29,156 nucleotides of DNA from Candidatus Omnitrophota bacterium (GTDB taxonomy: Bacteria; Omnitrophota; Gorgyraeia; Gygaellales; Profunditerraquicolaceae): assembly GCA_016938245.1 (NCBI GenBank), contig JAFGUY010000107.1, positions 1 to 29,156 of the forward strand, written 5' to 3'. The position numbers were made by a program, and so were the translations under genes. Under the pieces are notes generated by a model. That model made no database searches and was not told the DNA's origin. It saw only the letters and a list, made by a program, of their open reading frames with translations. This document shows positions 8,297 to 14,747 of the stretch, piece after piece. How positions within the stretch are numbered: the first letter of the stretch is position 1; every line of letters starts with the position of its first letter.

Positions 8297-8760
8297 ACTA
8301 ATAATAAAACCCCCAATAATATTGAAGCCTTCTTTATTTTATCCGGGTTAACTTCCTGTGAAATTAGTCTGCCGGATTCTATTTTCTTAAAAACTTGGGC
8401 GTGTATATCTAAATCTCCGCCGTGATCAGGGCAGGCGCGGTTAAATACCCCGGTTATCTCAAATACATCCCCCTTGGCCTTGTAACTTCCGGTATAAACA
8501 ATACTCTTTGTTAAAGAAAACGGAGCCCAGATACCTATTGCGTGCTCTCCGTCATGAATATTAACCCAGGCAAAATCCCCACGCTTCATTACCTCGCCGA
8601 TAACCTCTCCTCTATATACCACTTTTTTCCCGTCATATTCTTTAGCGTTATCGATTAATTCGGTGCTTGAGATATGCCCAAAAGCCAAACCCGGAGCAAC
8701 ATTTATAAAGCACGCTAACAATATAGCAAAAATTAATCGCTTTACATTATTTATCTTCAT
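8266..8760 (-). CDS. Secreted, membrane-anchored OB-fold-like protein of unknown function
   Basis: 164 residues. Residues about 8-27 are a signal-peptide-like hydrophobic stretch (LIFAILLACFINVAPGLAFG). The middle (about 33-130) has an OB-fold-like pattern: VVYRGEVIGEVMKRGDFAWV, IGIWAPF, GSYKAKGDVFEITGVFN. A C-terminal hydrophobic helix (about 147-162) ends in RLFFRK. The expected topology is an extracytoplasmic domain held by the C-terminal helix. It starts 4 bases after trkH and overlaps pheS by 31 bases. I do not recognise a named family; the OB-fold assignment is from pattern only. Linkage to TrkH suggests, but does not show, a role with potassium transport. Confidence 0.8.
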   Translation of the reverse strand: MKINNVKRLIFAILLACFINVAPGLAFGHISSTELIDNAKEYDGKKVVYRGEVIGEVMKRGDFAWVNIHDGEHAIGIWAPFSLTKSIVYTGSYKAKGDVFEITGVFNRACPDHGGDLDIHAQVFKKIESGRLISQEVNPDKIKKASILLGVLLLVWILRLFFRK

Positions 8761-8764
8761 CGCT

Positions 8765-10267
8765 TTATTTACCCTTTACCGCTGCCACAAAAAACCCGAT
8801 TAATGTAAAAACCGATATAAACTCCAGACGCCCTGCCCACATCTGCAGGATATAAGTAACTTTTAATACTACCGGCATAGTTGCCGAAGTTATGCCGCAG
8901 GATAAGCCTACATTTCCCGCTGCTGATGTAGATTCAAATAAAGACCTTAAAAAAGGATGTCCGTAGAACATTCCTATACAGGCCCCTAAGAAATAAAGGA
9001 TAAGGTAGGCTAAAGTGATAAGCAAAGCGCTTCTTACCTGCTTGTTCTGTAAAAAAACTTCTTTGATATGGTGAAACTTCTGGATTACAATCGCTCTTTC
9101 CGGCAGGATTATTTTTTTAATATCCTCGAGGAATGCCTTAAAGATTATCCCCACTCTAAGCATCTTTATTGCCCCGGTAGTAGAACAGACGGCCCCGCCT
9201 AACCCCATTGCCAAAATCACTCCTACAAGGCTTAAATTATTCCATTCGCTGGAAAATTGAGAGGGATATATAGTCTGAAAGCCGGTGCCTGAATGGCCGG
9301 AGACAAGCTGAAAGAAGCCTTTGCGGAAAAACATAACTGCCTGAGGATATATCCCGGCCTGCTTTAAACCTATAGCGACAATAGAGAATACGGCCATAAT
9401 AGAAATGAAAAAAGTCACTGTCTCTATATTCTTGGCTATCTCTTTGCGGTTACCAACCCAAATATGATAATGGAGCTTAAAGTTAAGAGCACCTAAAATC
9501 ATAAGAATAACAGTTACAATCTCAAAGGCAAAAGAGCGGTAATAAAGAATGCTCTGTGACTGCGGGGCAAAGCCTCCGGTATCAAAAGCAGCCATGAATA
9601 TGCATAGGCCGTGGAAAAAAGCACTAAACGGCTTCATCCCTCCTATATTACCGATTATGCTTAAAACGAGGGTGCCTAAGATTAAATAAGTAATGCTTAC
9701 CAGCCATATAAATCTTGAGGTATGTATTACATTGGGCATTATTCTCTCGTCGCGCGCTTCCCCTACGTATAATTTGAATGCTCCGGATGCGCCTTTGACA
9801 AAGAACGAAAGCGCAATAATTACAATCCCCTGCCCTCCGATAAACATAGTTAAATGGCGCCAGAGATTGTGCGTTAAAGACATGTGGTCTAGATTTTGGA
9901 CTAAGGTAAGTCCGGTCGTAGCAAAACCGGACATAGAGTCAAAACAGGCGTCTAAATAAGATTTCCAGTGCCCGCTTAAATGCATAGGAATTGCCCCTAA
10001 AAACATCACTGCCACCCACGCTAAAGAGACTACAATCATCCCCTGCATCCAGTTAAGTTCGCGGTCTGTACGAAAAACCCGGATAAGTATAAGCCCGATA
10101 ATTAAGCCCGTTTCTAAACCGATTAAGAAATCTAAGACAGGGTTTATCTCTCTGGCTAACAATCCTACTAATATAGGTATAGCCATTGTACAAGAGAGGC
10201 CGATAATAATCTTGCCTAAATAATAACCTATGGCCTTGATATCCTGTTTACCGGGCTTTAAGATCAT
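8765..10267 (-). CDS. trkH: Trk/Ktr-type potassium uptake channel subunit TrkH
   Basis: 500 residues with many membrane helices, the length of TrkH family proteins. Pore-loop segments typical of the four M1-P-M2 repeats are visible: CFDSMSGFATTGLTLV, FMAAFDTGGFAPQS, VSGHSGTGFQTIY and ESTSAAGNVGLSCG. The conserved MGLGGAVCSTTGAIKMLRV is also present. The family forms the transmembrane K+ pathway gated by cytosolic RCK (TrkA) rings, two of which are encoded upstream. The start ATG overlaps the stop of a 39-codon ORF as ATGA. Next downstream, 4 bases away, is the OB-fold-like membrane protein. Confidence 0.96.
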   Translation of the reverse strand: MILKPGKQDIKAIGYYLGKIIIGLSCTMAIPILVGLLAREINPVLDFLIGLETGLIIGLILIRVFRTDRELNWMQGMIVVSLAWVAVMFLGAIPMHLSGHWKSYLDACFDSMSGFATTGLTLVQNLDHMSLTHNLWRHLTMFIGGQGIVIIALSFFVKGASGAFKLYVGEARDERIMPNVIHTSRFIWLVSITYLILGTLVLSIIGNIGGMKPFSAFFHGLCIFMAAFDTGGFAPQSQSILYYRSFAFEIVTVILMILGALNFKLHYHIWVGNRKEIAKNIETVTFFISIMAVFSIVAIGLKQAGIYPQAVMFFRKGFFQLVSGHSGTGFQTIYPSQFSSEWNNLSLVGVILAMGLGGAVCSTTGAIKMLRVGIIFKAFLEDIKKIILPERAIVIQKFHHIKEVFLQNKQVRSALLITLAYLILYFLGACIGMFYGHPFLRSLFESTSAAGNVGLSCGITSATMPVVLKVTYILQMWAGRLEFISVFTLIGFFVAAVKGK

Positions 10268-10383
10268 TTTCTGAAATTAGCAATAAAACAGATTATAAAC
10301 CCTGCAAGCATTATGCAAAGGGCATAAAGAACCTCTGTAGATATCCCAAAGGCTGTCTTTAAAAATATCTTTTTCTTAATCAT
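10264..10383 (-). CDS. Small single-helix membrane peptide between trkA and trkH (39 residues)
   Basis: An ORF too short for ordinary gene callers fills the gap between the second RCK gene and trkH exactly. Its ATG overlaps the trkA stop as ATGA (10380-10383) and its TGA overlaps the trkH ATG as ATGA (10264-10267), the same junction style as other genes here. The product starts MIKKKIFLKTAFGIST and continues as one hydrophobic helix (roughly residues 18-36: VLYALCIMLAGFIICFIAN) with a basic end FRK. This is the shape of KdpF-like or other transporter accessory peptides. Function as a Trk accessory subunit is inference from position and coupling; no family is recognised. Confidence 0.65.
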   Translation of the reverse strand: MIKKKIFLKTAFGISTEVLYALCIMLAGFIICFIANFRK

Positions 10384-11045
10384 AATTTACCTGCAAGTAA
10401 ACTTAACAGCTGGGGTTCGTTTCCTATGCTCGTTAAGGCAACTACGTCATCTCCGGGCTTAAGGATAGTGTTGCCTTTAGGGACAATAACATCATCACCT
10501 CGTAGGATAGAGACTAAAACGGAATTTTCAGGCAGGATAATATCTTTTACTTCTTTATTAATTACGGGGGAATCTTCCGGTAAATCCACACGCACAATAG
10601 CAAGCTTGCCGCGCTTAAAACTCATAAGGGTTACAAAATCAGAAAAAGAGACCTCCTCTTCAATAATCTTAGCGATTACCTTGGTGGCATCAACCGGTAT
10701 ATCAATACCCAGCTCGCTAAAAGTATGCTCATTATCAGGATTATTAACTCTGCCTACTGTACGCTGCACACTAAAACGCTCTTTGGCTAACTGGCAAATA
10801 ATCAGGTTGTCTTCATCATCTCCTGTAACTGCCGCTACAACATCTGCCCGGGATATCCCGGCCTCTTCCATAATCTTTGGATCGCATCCGTCGCCGTTAA
10901 TTACCAAAGCCTCAATCTCACGGGCAGTCTCTTCACAGACAAGCTTATTCTTATCGATTATGCTTACAGTATGTTTGCTTCCCGTAAGCCTCTTGGCTAA
11001 GAAATACCCCACTTTCCCTGCGCCGATAATGATAATATACATCAT
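10380..11045 (-). CDS. trkA: TrkA/KtrA-type RCK regulatory subunit (second of two)
   Basis: 221 residues: one N-terminal Rossmann RCK_N domain (IIIIGAGKVGYFLAKRL, with the acidic end of strand two in SIIDKN, and NGDGCDPKIMEEAGI) and one C-terminal RCK_C domain (about 135-221, with DSPVINKEVKDIILPEN and LKPGDDVVALTS). Such proteins form cytosolic rings that gate TrkH and bind NAD(H) or ATP. Two consecutive ATG codons are possible; the second (11042) is better spaced from AGAGG. The stop overlaps the small membrane peptide gene. It is about half the length of the tandem TrkA of enterobacteria, the other half being supplied by the gene just upstream. Confidence 0.94.
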   Translation of the reverse strand: MMYIIIIGAGKVGYFLAKRLTGSKHTVSIIDKNKLVCEETAREIEALVINGDGCDPKIMEEAGISRADVVAAVTGDDEDNLIICQLAKERFSVQRTVGRVNNPDNEHTFSELGIDIPVDATKVIAKIIEEEVSFSDFVTLMSFKRGKLAIVRVDLPEDSPVINKEVKDIILPENSVLVSILRGDDVIVPKGNTILKPGDDVVALTSIGNEPQLLSLLAGKL

Positions 11046-11060
11046 ACACCTCTTGTTTTC

Positions 11061-11708
11061 CTAAAGCAGCTTAAACCTCTCCTTTATTTTATCAAGGCTG
11101 GTGACTTTAATAAGCGCCATTAATACATCCTTAGGCTTAAAGAAAGTGTTATTTTCAGGAATGATTGCTCCCGAAAGCCTTCTAATGGCTACAATCATAA
11201 ATACCTGCGGGATATTTATGTCTAAAGGGGTCTTGCCGACCAAATCATCTTTAACTTCAATCTCATAAACACCTAAATCTTTGGTTTCAATAAGGTAGCT
11301 GGAAAAACGGCTTTCAATTATCTTATCGCGTAACATTGCGGCAAAGAGGGTCGTCCCGCTAATAATATCAAGGCCTAATGCCGCATAGATATGCGCGCGT
11401 TGCGGGTCATAAACACGGGCGATAACCTTGGGGACCTTGAATATTCTTTTGGCAACCTGCGCAGAGATCAAATTAGTATTATCACCGTTAGTTACAGCAC
11501 AAAAGGCATCTGCTTTTTCAATCCCTACCTGCTTTAAGAGCTCCAAGTCAAACCCATTACCAGCCATAGTCAAGCCATTAAAGGTACTGCCCAAACGGTC
11601 AAAAGCATCGCGGGATTTATCGATTATAACAACATTCTGCCCTTCGTTAGAAAGAAGCTTGGCTAACTCTGCGCCTACCCTTCCGCAACCAACTATTATT
11701 ACATGCAT
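11061..11708 (-). CDS. trkA: TrkA/KtrA-type RCK regulatory subunit (first of two)
   Basis: 215 residues with RCK_N (HVIIVGCGRVGAELAKLL, VIIDKSRDAF, MAGNGFDLELLKQVGI, ADAFCAVTNGDNTN) and RCK_C (about 132-215, GKTPLDINIPQVF, FFKPKDVLMAL). It differs clearly in sequence from its neighbour, so the pair is not a recent duplication; a hetero-oligomeric ring, or two gates for one channel, is possible. It starts 9 bases after rplT with a good AAGAGG ribosome binding site, tying the potassium module to the translation operon. Confidence 0.94.
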   Translation of the reverse strand: MHVIIVGCGRVGAELAKLLSNEGQNVVIIDKSRDAFDRLGSTFNGLTMAGNGFDLELLKQVGIEKADAFCAVTNGDNTNLISAQVAKRIFKVPKVIARVYDPQRAHIYAALGLDIISGTTLFAAMLRDKIIESRFSSYLIETKDLGVYEIEVKDDLVGKTPLDINIPQVFMIVAIRRLSGAIIPENNTFFKPKDVLMALIKVTSLDKIKERFKLL

Positions 11709-11717
11709 AATAACCTC

Positions 11718-12065
11718 TTATTTTTTCGCTAACCCTACTATCTTCTTAAAGGCTGCGCTATCCCTCACTGCCAGATCCGCAAGTATCTTACGGTCCAGCA
11801 TAACTTTAGACCTCTTCAAGCCGTTCATAAAAACACTGTAGGTAAGGCCGCATTCTCTACAGGCAGCATTAATACGCGCAATCCATAGTGCGCGAAACTC
11901 TCTTTTTTTGTTGCGCCTGTCGCGGTAGGCATATTTTAAAGCGTGCATAAGAGCACGGCTAGCCTGCTGATACTGCTTGCTCCTGTCCGAGAAAAAACCC
12001 TTTGCCTTCTTTAATACCCTCTTTTTCCTTCTGCGCGTAGCAACGCTATGCTTGATCTTAGACAT
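11718..12065 (-). CDS. rplT: 50S ribosomal protein L20
   Basis: 115 residues, the usual length. Seen: the basic N-terminus HSVATRRRKKRVLKKAKGF, SKQYQQASRALMHALKYAYRDRR and LWIARINAACRECGLTYS, ending IVGLAKK. L20 binds 23S rRNA early in assembly and in several bacteria represses its own operon. It follows rpmI by about 19 bases in the standard infC-rpmI-rplT order. Confidence 0.98.
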   Translation of the reverse strand: MSKIKHSVATRRRKKRVLKKAKGFFSDRSKQYQQASRALMHALKYAYRDRRNKKREFRALWIARINAACRECGLTYSVFMNGLKRSKVMLDRKILADLAVRDSAAFKKIVGLAKK

Positions 12066-12084
12066 AATGCTTACTCTCCTTTAG

Positions 12085-12285
12085 TTAACCGTAAGGCAAC
12101 ATCCTTTTTAAATATTTCTCTTCTTTCTTATTGTCCAGGACACTCCTTCTTTTTAAAGATCTTAGCCTCTTGGCTTTTTTGCTTGAGGCAAGATGGCTTT
12201 TACCGCCGGGAGAATATTTAATCTTCCCCTTTTTGCTTAATTTAAATCTCTTAGCTACCCCTCTTTTAGTCTTTAGTTTTCCCAT
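12085..12285 (-). CDS. rpmI: 50S ribosomal protein L35
   Basis: 66 residues from the chosen start MGKLKTKRGVAKRFKLSKKG, which matches the conserved L35 N-terminus. An upstream in-frame ATG (12309) would add eight residues, but it lies inside infC, and the start at 12285 has GAAAGG five bases upstream. The rest (SHLASSKKAKRLRSLKRRS, ending KRMLPYG) is typical L35. It begins 11 bases after the infC stop. Confidence 0.96.
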   Translation of the reverse strand: MGKLKTKRGVAKRFKLSKKGKIKYSPGGKSHLASSKKAKRLRSLKRRSVLDNKKEEKYLKRMLPYG

Positions 12286-12295
12286 GGCTGCCTTT

Positions 12296-12811
12296 CTATT
12301 TAGGTGCAACTACAAAATACATAATCCTGCCTTCTAAGGCGGTTTTTTTTTCCAGTTGCCCGTCGTTTGCTAAATCCGCGATAAACCTGTCTAAAACCTT
12401 TTTCCCTAAATCTATATGCTCCATCTGCCTGCCGCGGAAGAATAAATTAATTTTAACTTTGTCTTTCTTTTTTAAAAAACTTATTACGTGTTTTAGTTTA
12501 GTTTCGTAATCATGGTCGTCAATGTTAGGCTTTAAGCGTATCTCTTTAAGTTTCCCCTGTTTTTGATGCTTCTTGGCCTCGCGCTCCTTTTTTTCCTCAT
12601 CGTATTTGAATTTACTAAAATCAATAATCCGGCAAACCGGCGGGTTAGCAGTGGGTGCCACCTCAACTAAGTCTAAGTCATACTGATTAGCTAATTCCAG
12701 CGCCTTTTGTATCGCCACTATACCGAGCTGTTGTGCATCCGGGCCGATAAGCCTTACATGGGAAACGCGGATCCTTTCATTAACACGGATAAACTTTTTT
12801 ATCGCAACCAC
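12296..12811 (-). CDS. infC: Translation initiation factor IF-3; start codon ambiguous (GTG or AUA)
   Basis: 171 residues from GTG at 12811. Seen: the N-terminal domain (FIRVNERIRVSHVRLIGPDA, LDLVEVAPTANPPVCRIID), the Lys-rich linker, and the C-terminal domain (KPNIDDHDYETKLKHVISFL, INLFFRGRQMEHIDLG). IF3 controls start-codon selection on the 30S subunit. The GTG overlaps the purine run AAAGGAAAGG that should be the ribosome binding site. The in-frame ATA at 12802 (codon 4) has eight bases after GGAAAGG, ideal spacing. IF3 genes are known to use rare AUU/AUA-type starts for autoregulation, so 12802 may be the true start; the product would be three residues shorter. Operon order thrS-infC-rpmI-rplT is standard. 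Confidence 0.96.
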   Translation of the reverse strand: MVAIKKFIRVNERIRVSHVRLIGPDAQQLGIVAIQKALELANQYDLDLVEVAPTANPPVCRIIDFSKFKYDEEKKEREAKKHQKQGKLKEIRLKPNIDDHDYETKLKHVISFLKKKDKVKINLFFRGRQMEHIDLGKKVLDRFIADLANDGQLEKKTALEGRIMYFVVAPK

Positions 12812-12822
12812 CTTTCCTTTCT

Positions 12823-14565
12823 TTAGGTTAGGCTATTTGACAATAAGCGGGCTTGTTTTATAAAATCACTTAACACCACCATGCCGATATTGCCCTTGCC
12901 TTTTTTTCTGACCGCTACTGACCGAGATTTTTCCTCTCTTTCTCCGACAACTAAAATATAAGGTATCTTATCCAGCTCTGCGTTACGTATCTTCTTGTCT
13001 AATGTTTCATTACGCGTATCTATTTCTACACGGAAACCCTCGTTTTCCAATATTCCCTTAACTTGATCCCCGTAGCCTACAACCGAATCTTTTATCGGAA
13101 TCACCGTCATTTGCACCGGGGCAAGCCAAAGAGGGAAATCCGCATTATAATGCTCTATTAACGCGCCGATAAAGCGCTCTATACTGCCTAACAAAACCCT
13201 GTGCAACATTATAGGTTGTTTTTCCTTACCTTCATTATCAACATAGGCAAGGCCAAACCTTTTCGGCAGGGCAAAATCGCATTGTATGGTGGCGCATTGC
13301 CATTGCCTTTTTAAAGCATCTTTAAGTTTGATATCTATTTTAGGCCCATAAAAAGCGCCGTCTCCTATATTAATATCATATTGAAGCCCTTCTTCTTTCA
13401 ACGCCTCTTCTAATGCAGAAGTTGCCTTCTGCCAGTCCTCATCAGAACCGATACGGTCTTTAGGCTTAGTGCTTAACTCTATTACCCACTCCTTGAAACC
13501 AAATGCTTTCATAGTGTCAAAGACAAAATCTATTACGCCCTTAATTTCTTCGCGCAGTTGTTCAGGAAGGCAAAATATATGGGCATCATCCTGGGTAAAT
13601 CCGCGCACGCGCAATAATCCATGCAGGACTCCGGCTTTTTCATGGCGGTAAACTGTCCCTAATTCAAAAAGCCGTATGGGCAAATCCTTGTAGCTTCTTG
13701 TCCTGGACTTATAAATTAAGATATGCCCGGGGCAATTCATCGGCTTTAAGACATATTCCGCCTCATCTACTTTAAATATATGCATATTTTCTTTGTAGTA
13801 ATCGTAATGACCGCTTGTCTTCCAAAGCTTAGAATTCATAATATGCGGGGTAATCACCATCTGATACCCGCGTTTTACATGTTCCCTCTTTTCGTAATCT
13901 TCAATAATGGTGCGAAGAACAGCTCCTTTAGGATGATAAAAAACCAGCCCTGCGCCGGCCTCTTCATGGTAAATATCAAATAACCCTAAGGCCGGGCCTA
14001 TTTTACGGTGATCGCGAAGCTTAGCCTCCTCTATATTCTTCAGATATTCCTCTAATTCTTTTTTGGTTTCAAAACAGGTGCCGTAAATCCTCTGTAGCAT
14101 TGGGTTAGTTTCAATACCATGCCAATACGCTCCGGCAACCGAGAGAAGCTTGAAGGCCTTGATCTCCCCGGTTGAGTTAATATGCGGCCCGCGGCATAAA
14201 TCTACGAAACCTTTACCCGTTCTATAAACCGAGACTTTTTCATCCGATAAAGCATTAAGCAATTCTACCTTATAATCTTCCTTAATTCCTTGGAATAATT
14301 TTATGGCCTCAGCCCTGCTTATCTCTTCCCTGATAAAAGGTTCATTTTTAGCTATAATTTCACGCATCTTTTGATCAATTTTAACCAAATCCTCGTCAGT
14401 AAAAGCATCTTTTTTACCCGCACTAAGCGCAGTCGAAGTGTCAAAATCATAATAAAACCCGTCTTCTATAGCCGGGCCGATAGCTAATTTTGCATCCGGC
14501 CATAGCTCCTTTACTGCATGAGCCATTATATGCGAACAAGAATGTCGTAAGGTATCTAGATCCAT
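12823..14565 (-). CDS. thrS: Threonyl-tRNA synthetase lacking the N-terminal TGS domain
   Basis: 580 residues against about 640 for common bacterial ThrRS. The protein begins directly in the editing domain: HSCSH (H8, H12) and C124 in DLCRGPH correspond to the editing-site HxxxH and Cys. Catalytic core: zinc ligands C278 (MNCPGH), H329 (DDAHIF) and the His of MLHRVLLGS, plus motif 2 RVRGFTQDD. A C-terminal anticodon-binding domain follows (APVQMTVIPI onward, to about 575). Missing is only the TGS domain (about 60 residues), and no coding continues upstream into the palindromes at 14580-14666. There is no clear ribosome binding site before the ATG. No T-box motif is visible upstream. First gene of the thrS-infC-rpmI-rplT cluster. 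Confidence 0.96.
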   Translation of the reverse strand: MDLDTLRHSCSHIMAHAVKELWPDAKLAIGPAIEDGFYYDFDTSTALSAGKKDAFTDEDLVKIDQKMREIIAKNEPFIREEISRAEAIKLFQGIKEDYKVELLNALSDEKVSVYRTGKGFVDLCRGPHINSTGEIKAFKLLSVAGAYWHGIETNPMLQRIYGTCFETKKELEEYLKNIEEAKLRDHRKIGPALGLFDIYHEEAGAGLVFYHPKGAVLRTIIEDYEKREHVKRGYQMVITPHIMNSKLWKTSGHYDYYKENMHIFKVDEAEYVLKPMNCPGHILIYKSRTRSYKDLPIRLFELGTVYRHEKAGVLHGLLRVRGFTQDDAHIFCLPEQLREEIKGVIDFVFDTMKAFGFKEWVIELSTKPKDRIGSDEDWQKATSALEEALKEEGLQYDINIGDGAFYGPKIDIKLKDALKRQWQCATIQCDFALPKRFGLAYVDNEGKEKQPIMLHRVLLGSIERFIGALIEHYNADFPLWLAPVQMTVIPIKDSVVGYGDQVKGILENEGFRVEIDTRNETLDKKIRNAELDKIPYILVVGEREEKSRSVAVRKKGKGNIGMVVLSDFIKQARLLSNSLT

Positions 14566-14579
14566 AGTTTTTCTGGTAA

Positions 14580-14666
14580 GGCACTTAGCTCGCTAAACCG
14601 CTTGTCGCGGTTTTTAACGCTCGCTTGAGTGCCATTAAAATTTTCCTTGTCGGAAAATTTTAATGG
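14580..14666. repeat. Two adjacent palindromes with identical TTGTC loops
   Basis: Between tRNA-Val and thrS lie two hairpins. The right one is a perfect 15-bp inverted repeat, CCATTAAAATTTTCC (14632-14646) and GGAAAATTTTAATGG (14652-14666), loop TTGTC. The left one is an imperfect 54-base palindrome, GGCACT (14580-14585) to AGTGCC (14628-14633), with an inner perfect stem AAACCGC/GCGGTTT (14595-14613) around the same TTGTC. The right arm overlaps the last three bases of tRNA-Val. On the minus strand neither ends in a U-run; on the plus strand the inner stem is followed by T. It could be a dispersed palindromic element, a tRNA 3' processing or terminator structure, or a leader element of thrS. 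Confidence 0.8.
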
Positions 14667-14737
14667 GCCCAAGAGGACTTGAACCTCTGGCCTTTGCGAT
14701 GTCAACGCAACGCTCTAACCAACTGAGCTATGAGCCC
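14664..14737 (-). tRNA. tRNA-Val (GAC anticodon)
   Basis: Cloverleaf read on the minus strand: acceptor GGGCTCA with TGGGCCC (one G-U), D arm AGCTCAGTTGGTTAGAGC, anticodon stem TTGCG/CGCAA with loop TTGACAT giving GAC, T arm CAGAGGTTCAAGTCCTCTT, discriminator A. The 3' CCA is not encoded, so a CCA-adding enzyme is needed. Confidence 0.93.
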
Positions 14738-14747
14738 GATGTAATAT

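Noticed and set aside
10426..11064. A 212-codon ORF on the plus strand opposite the second RCK gene
   Set aside because: It mirrors trkA codon by codon, has Ser/Thr/Leu-rich composition typical of antisense frames and no recognisable domain.
12285..12309. Longer L35 starting at 12309
   Set aside because: The extra eight residues overlap infC and are not conserved; the ATG at 12285 has the better ribosome binding site and the canonical N-terminus.
14566..14663. T-box riboswitch in front of thrS
   Set aside because: No T-box sequence or specifier stem can be read; only the two palindromes are present.
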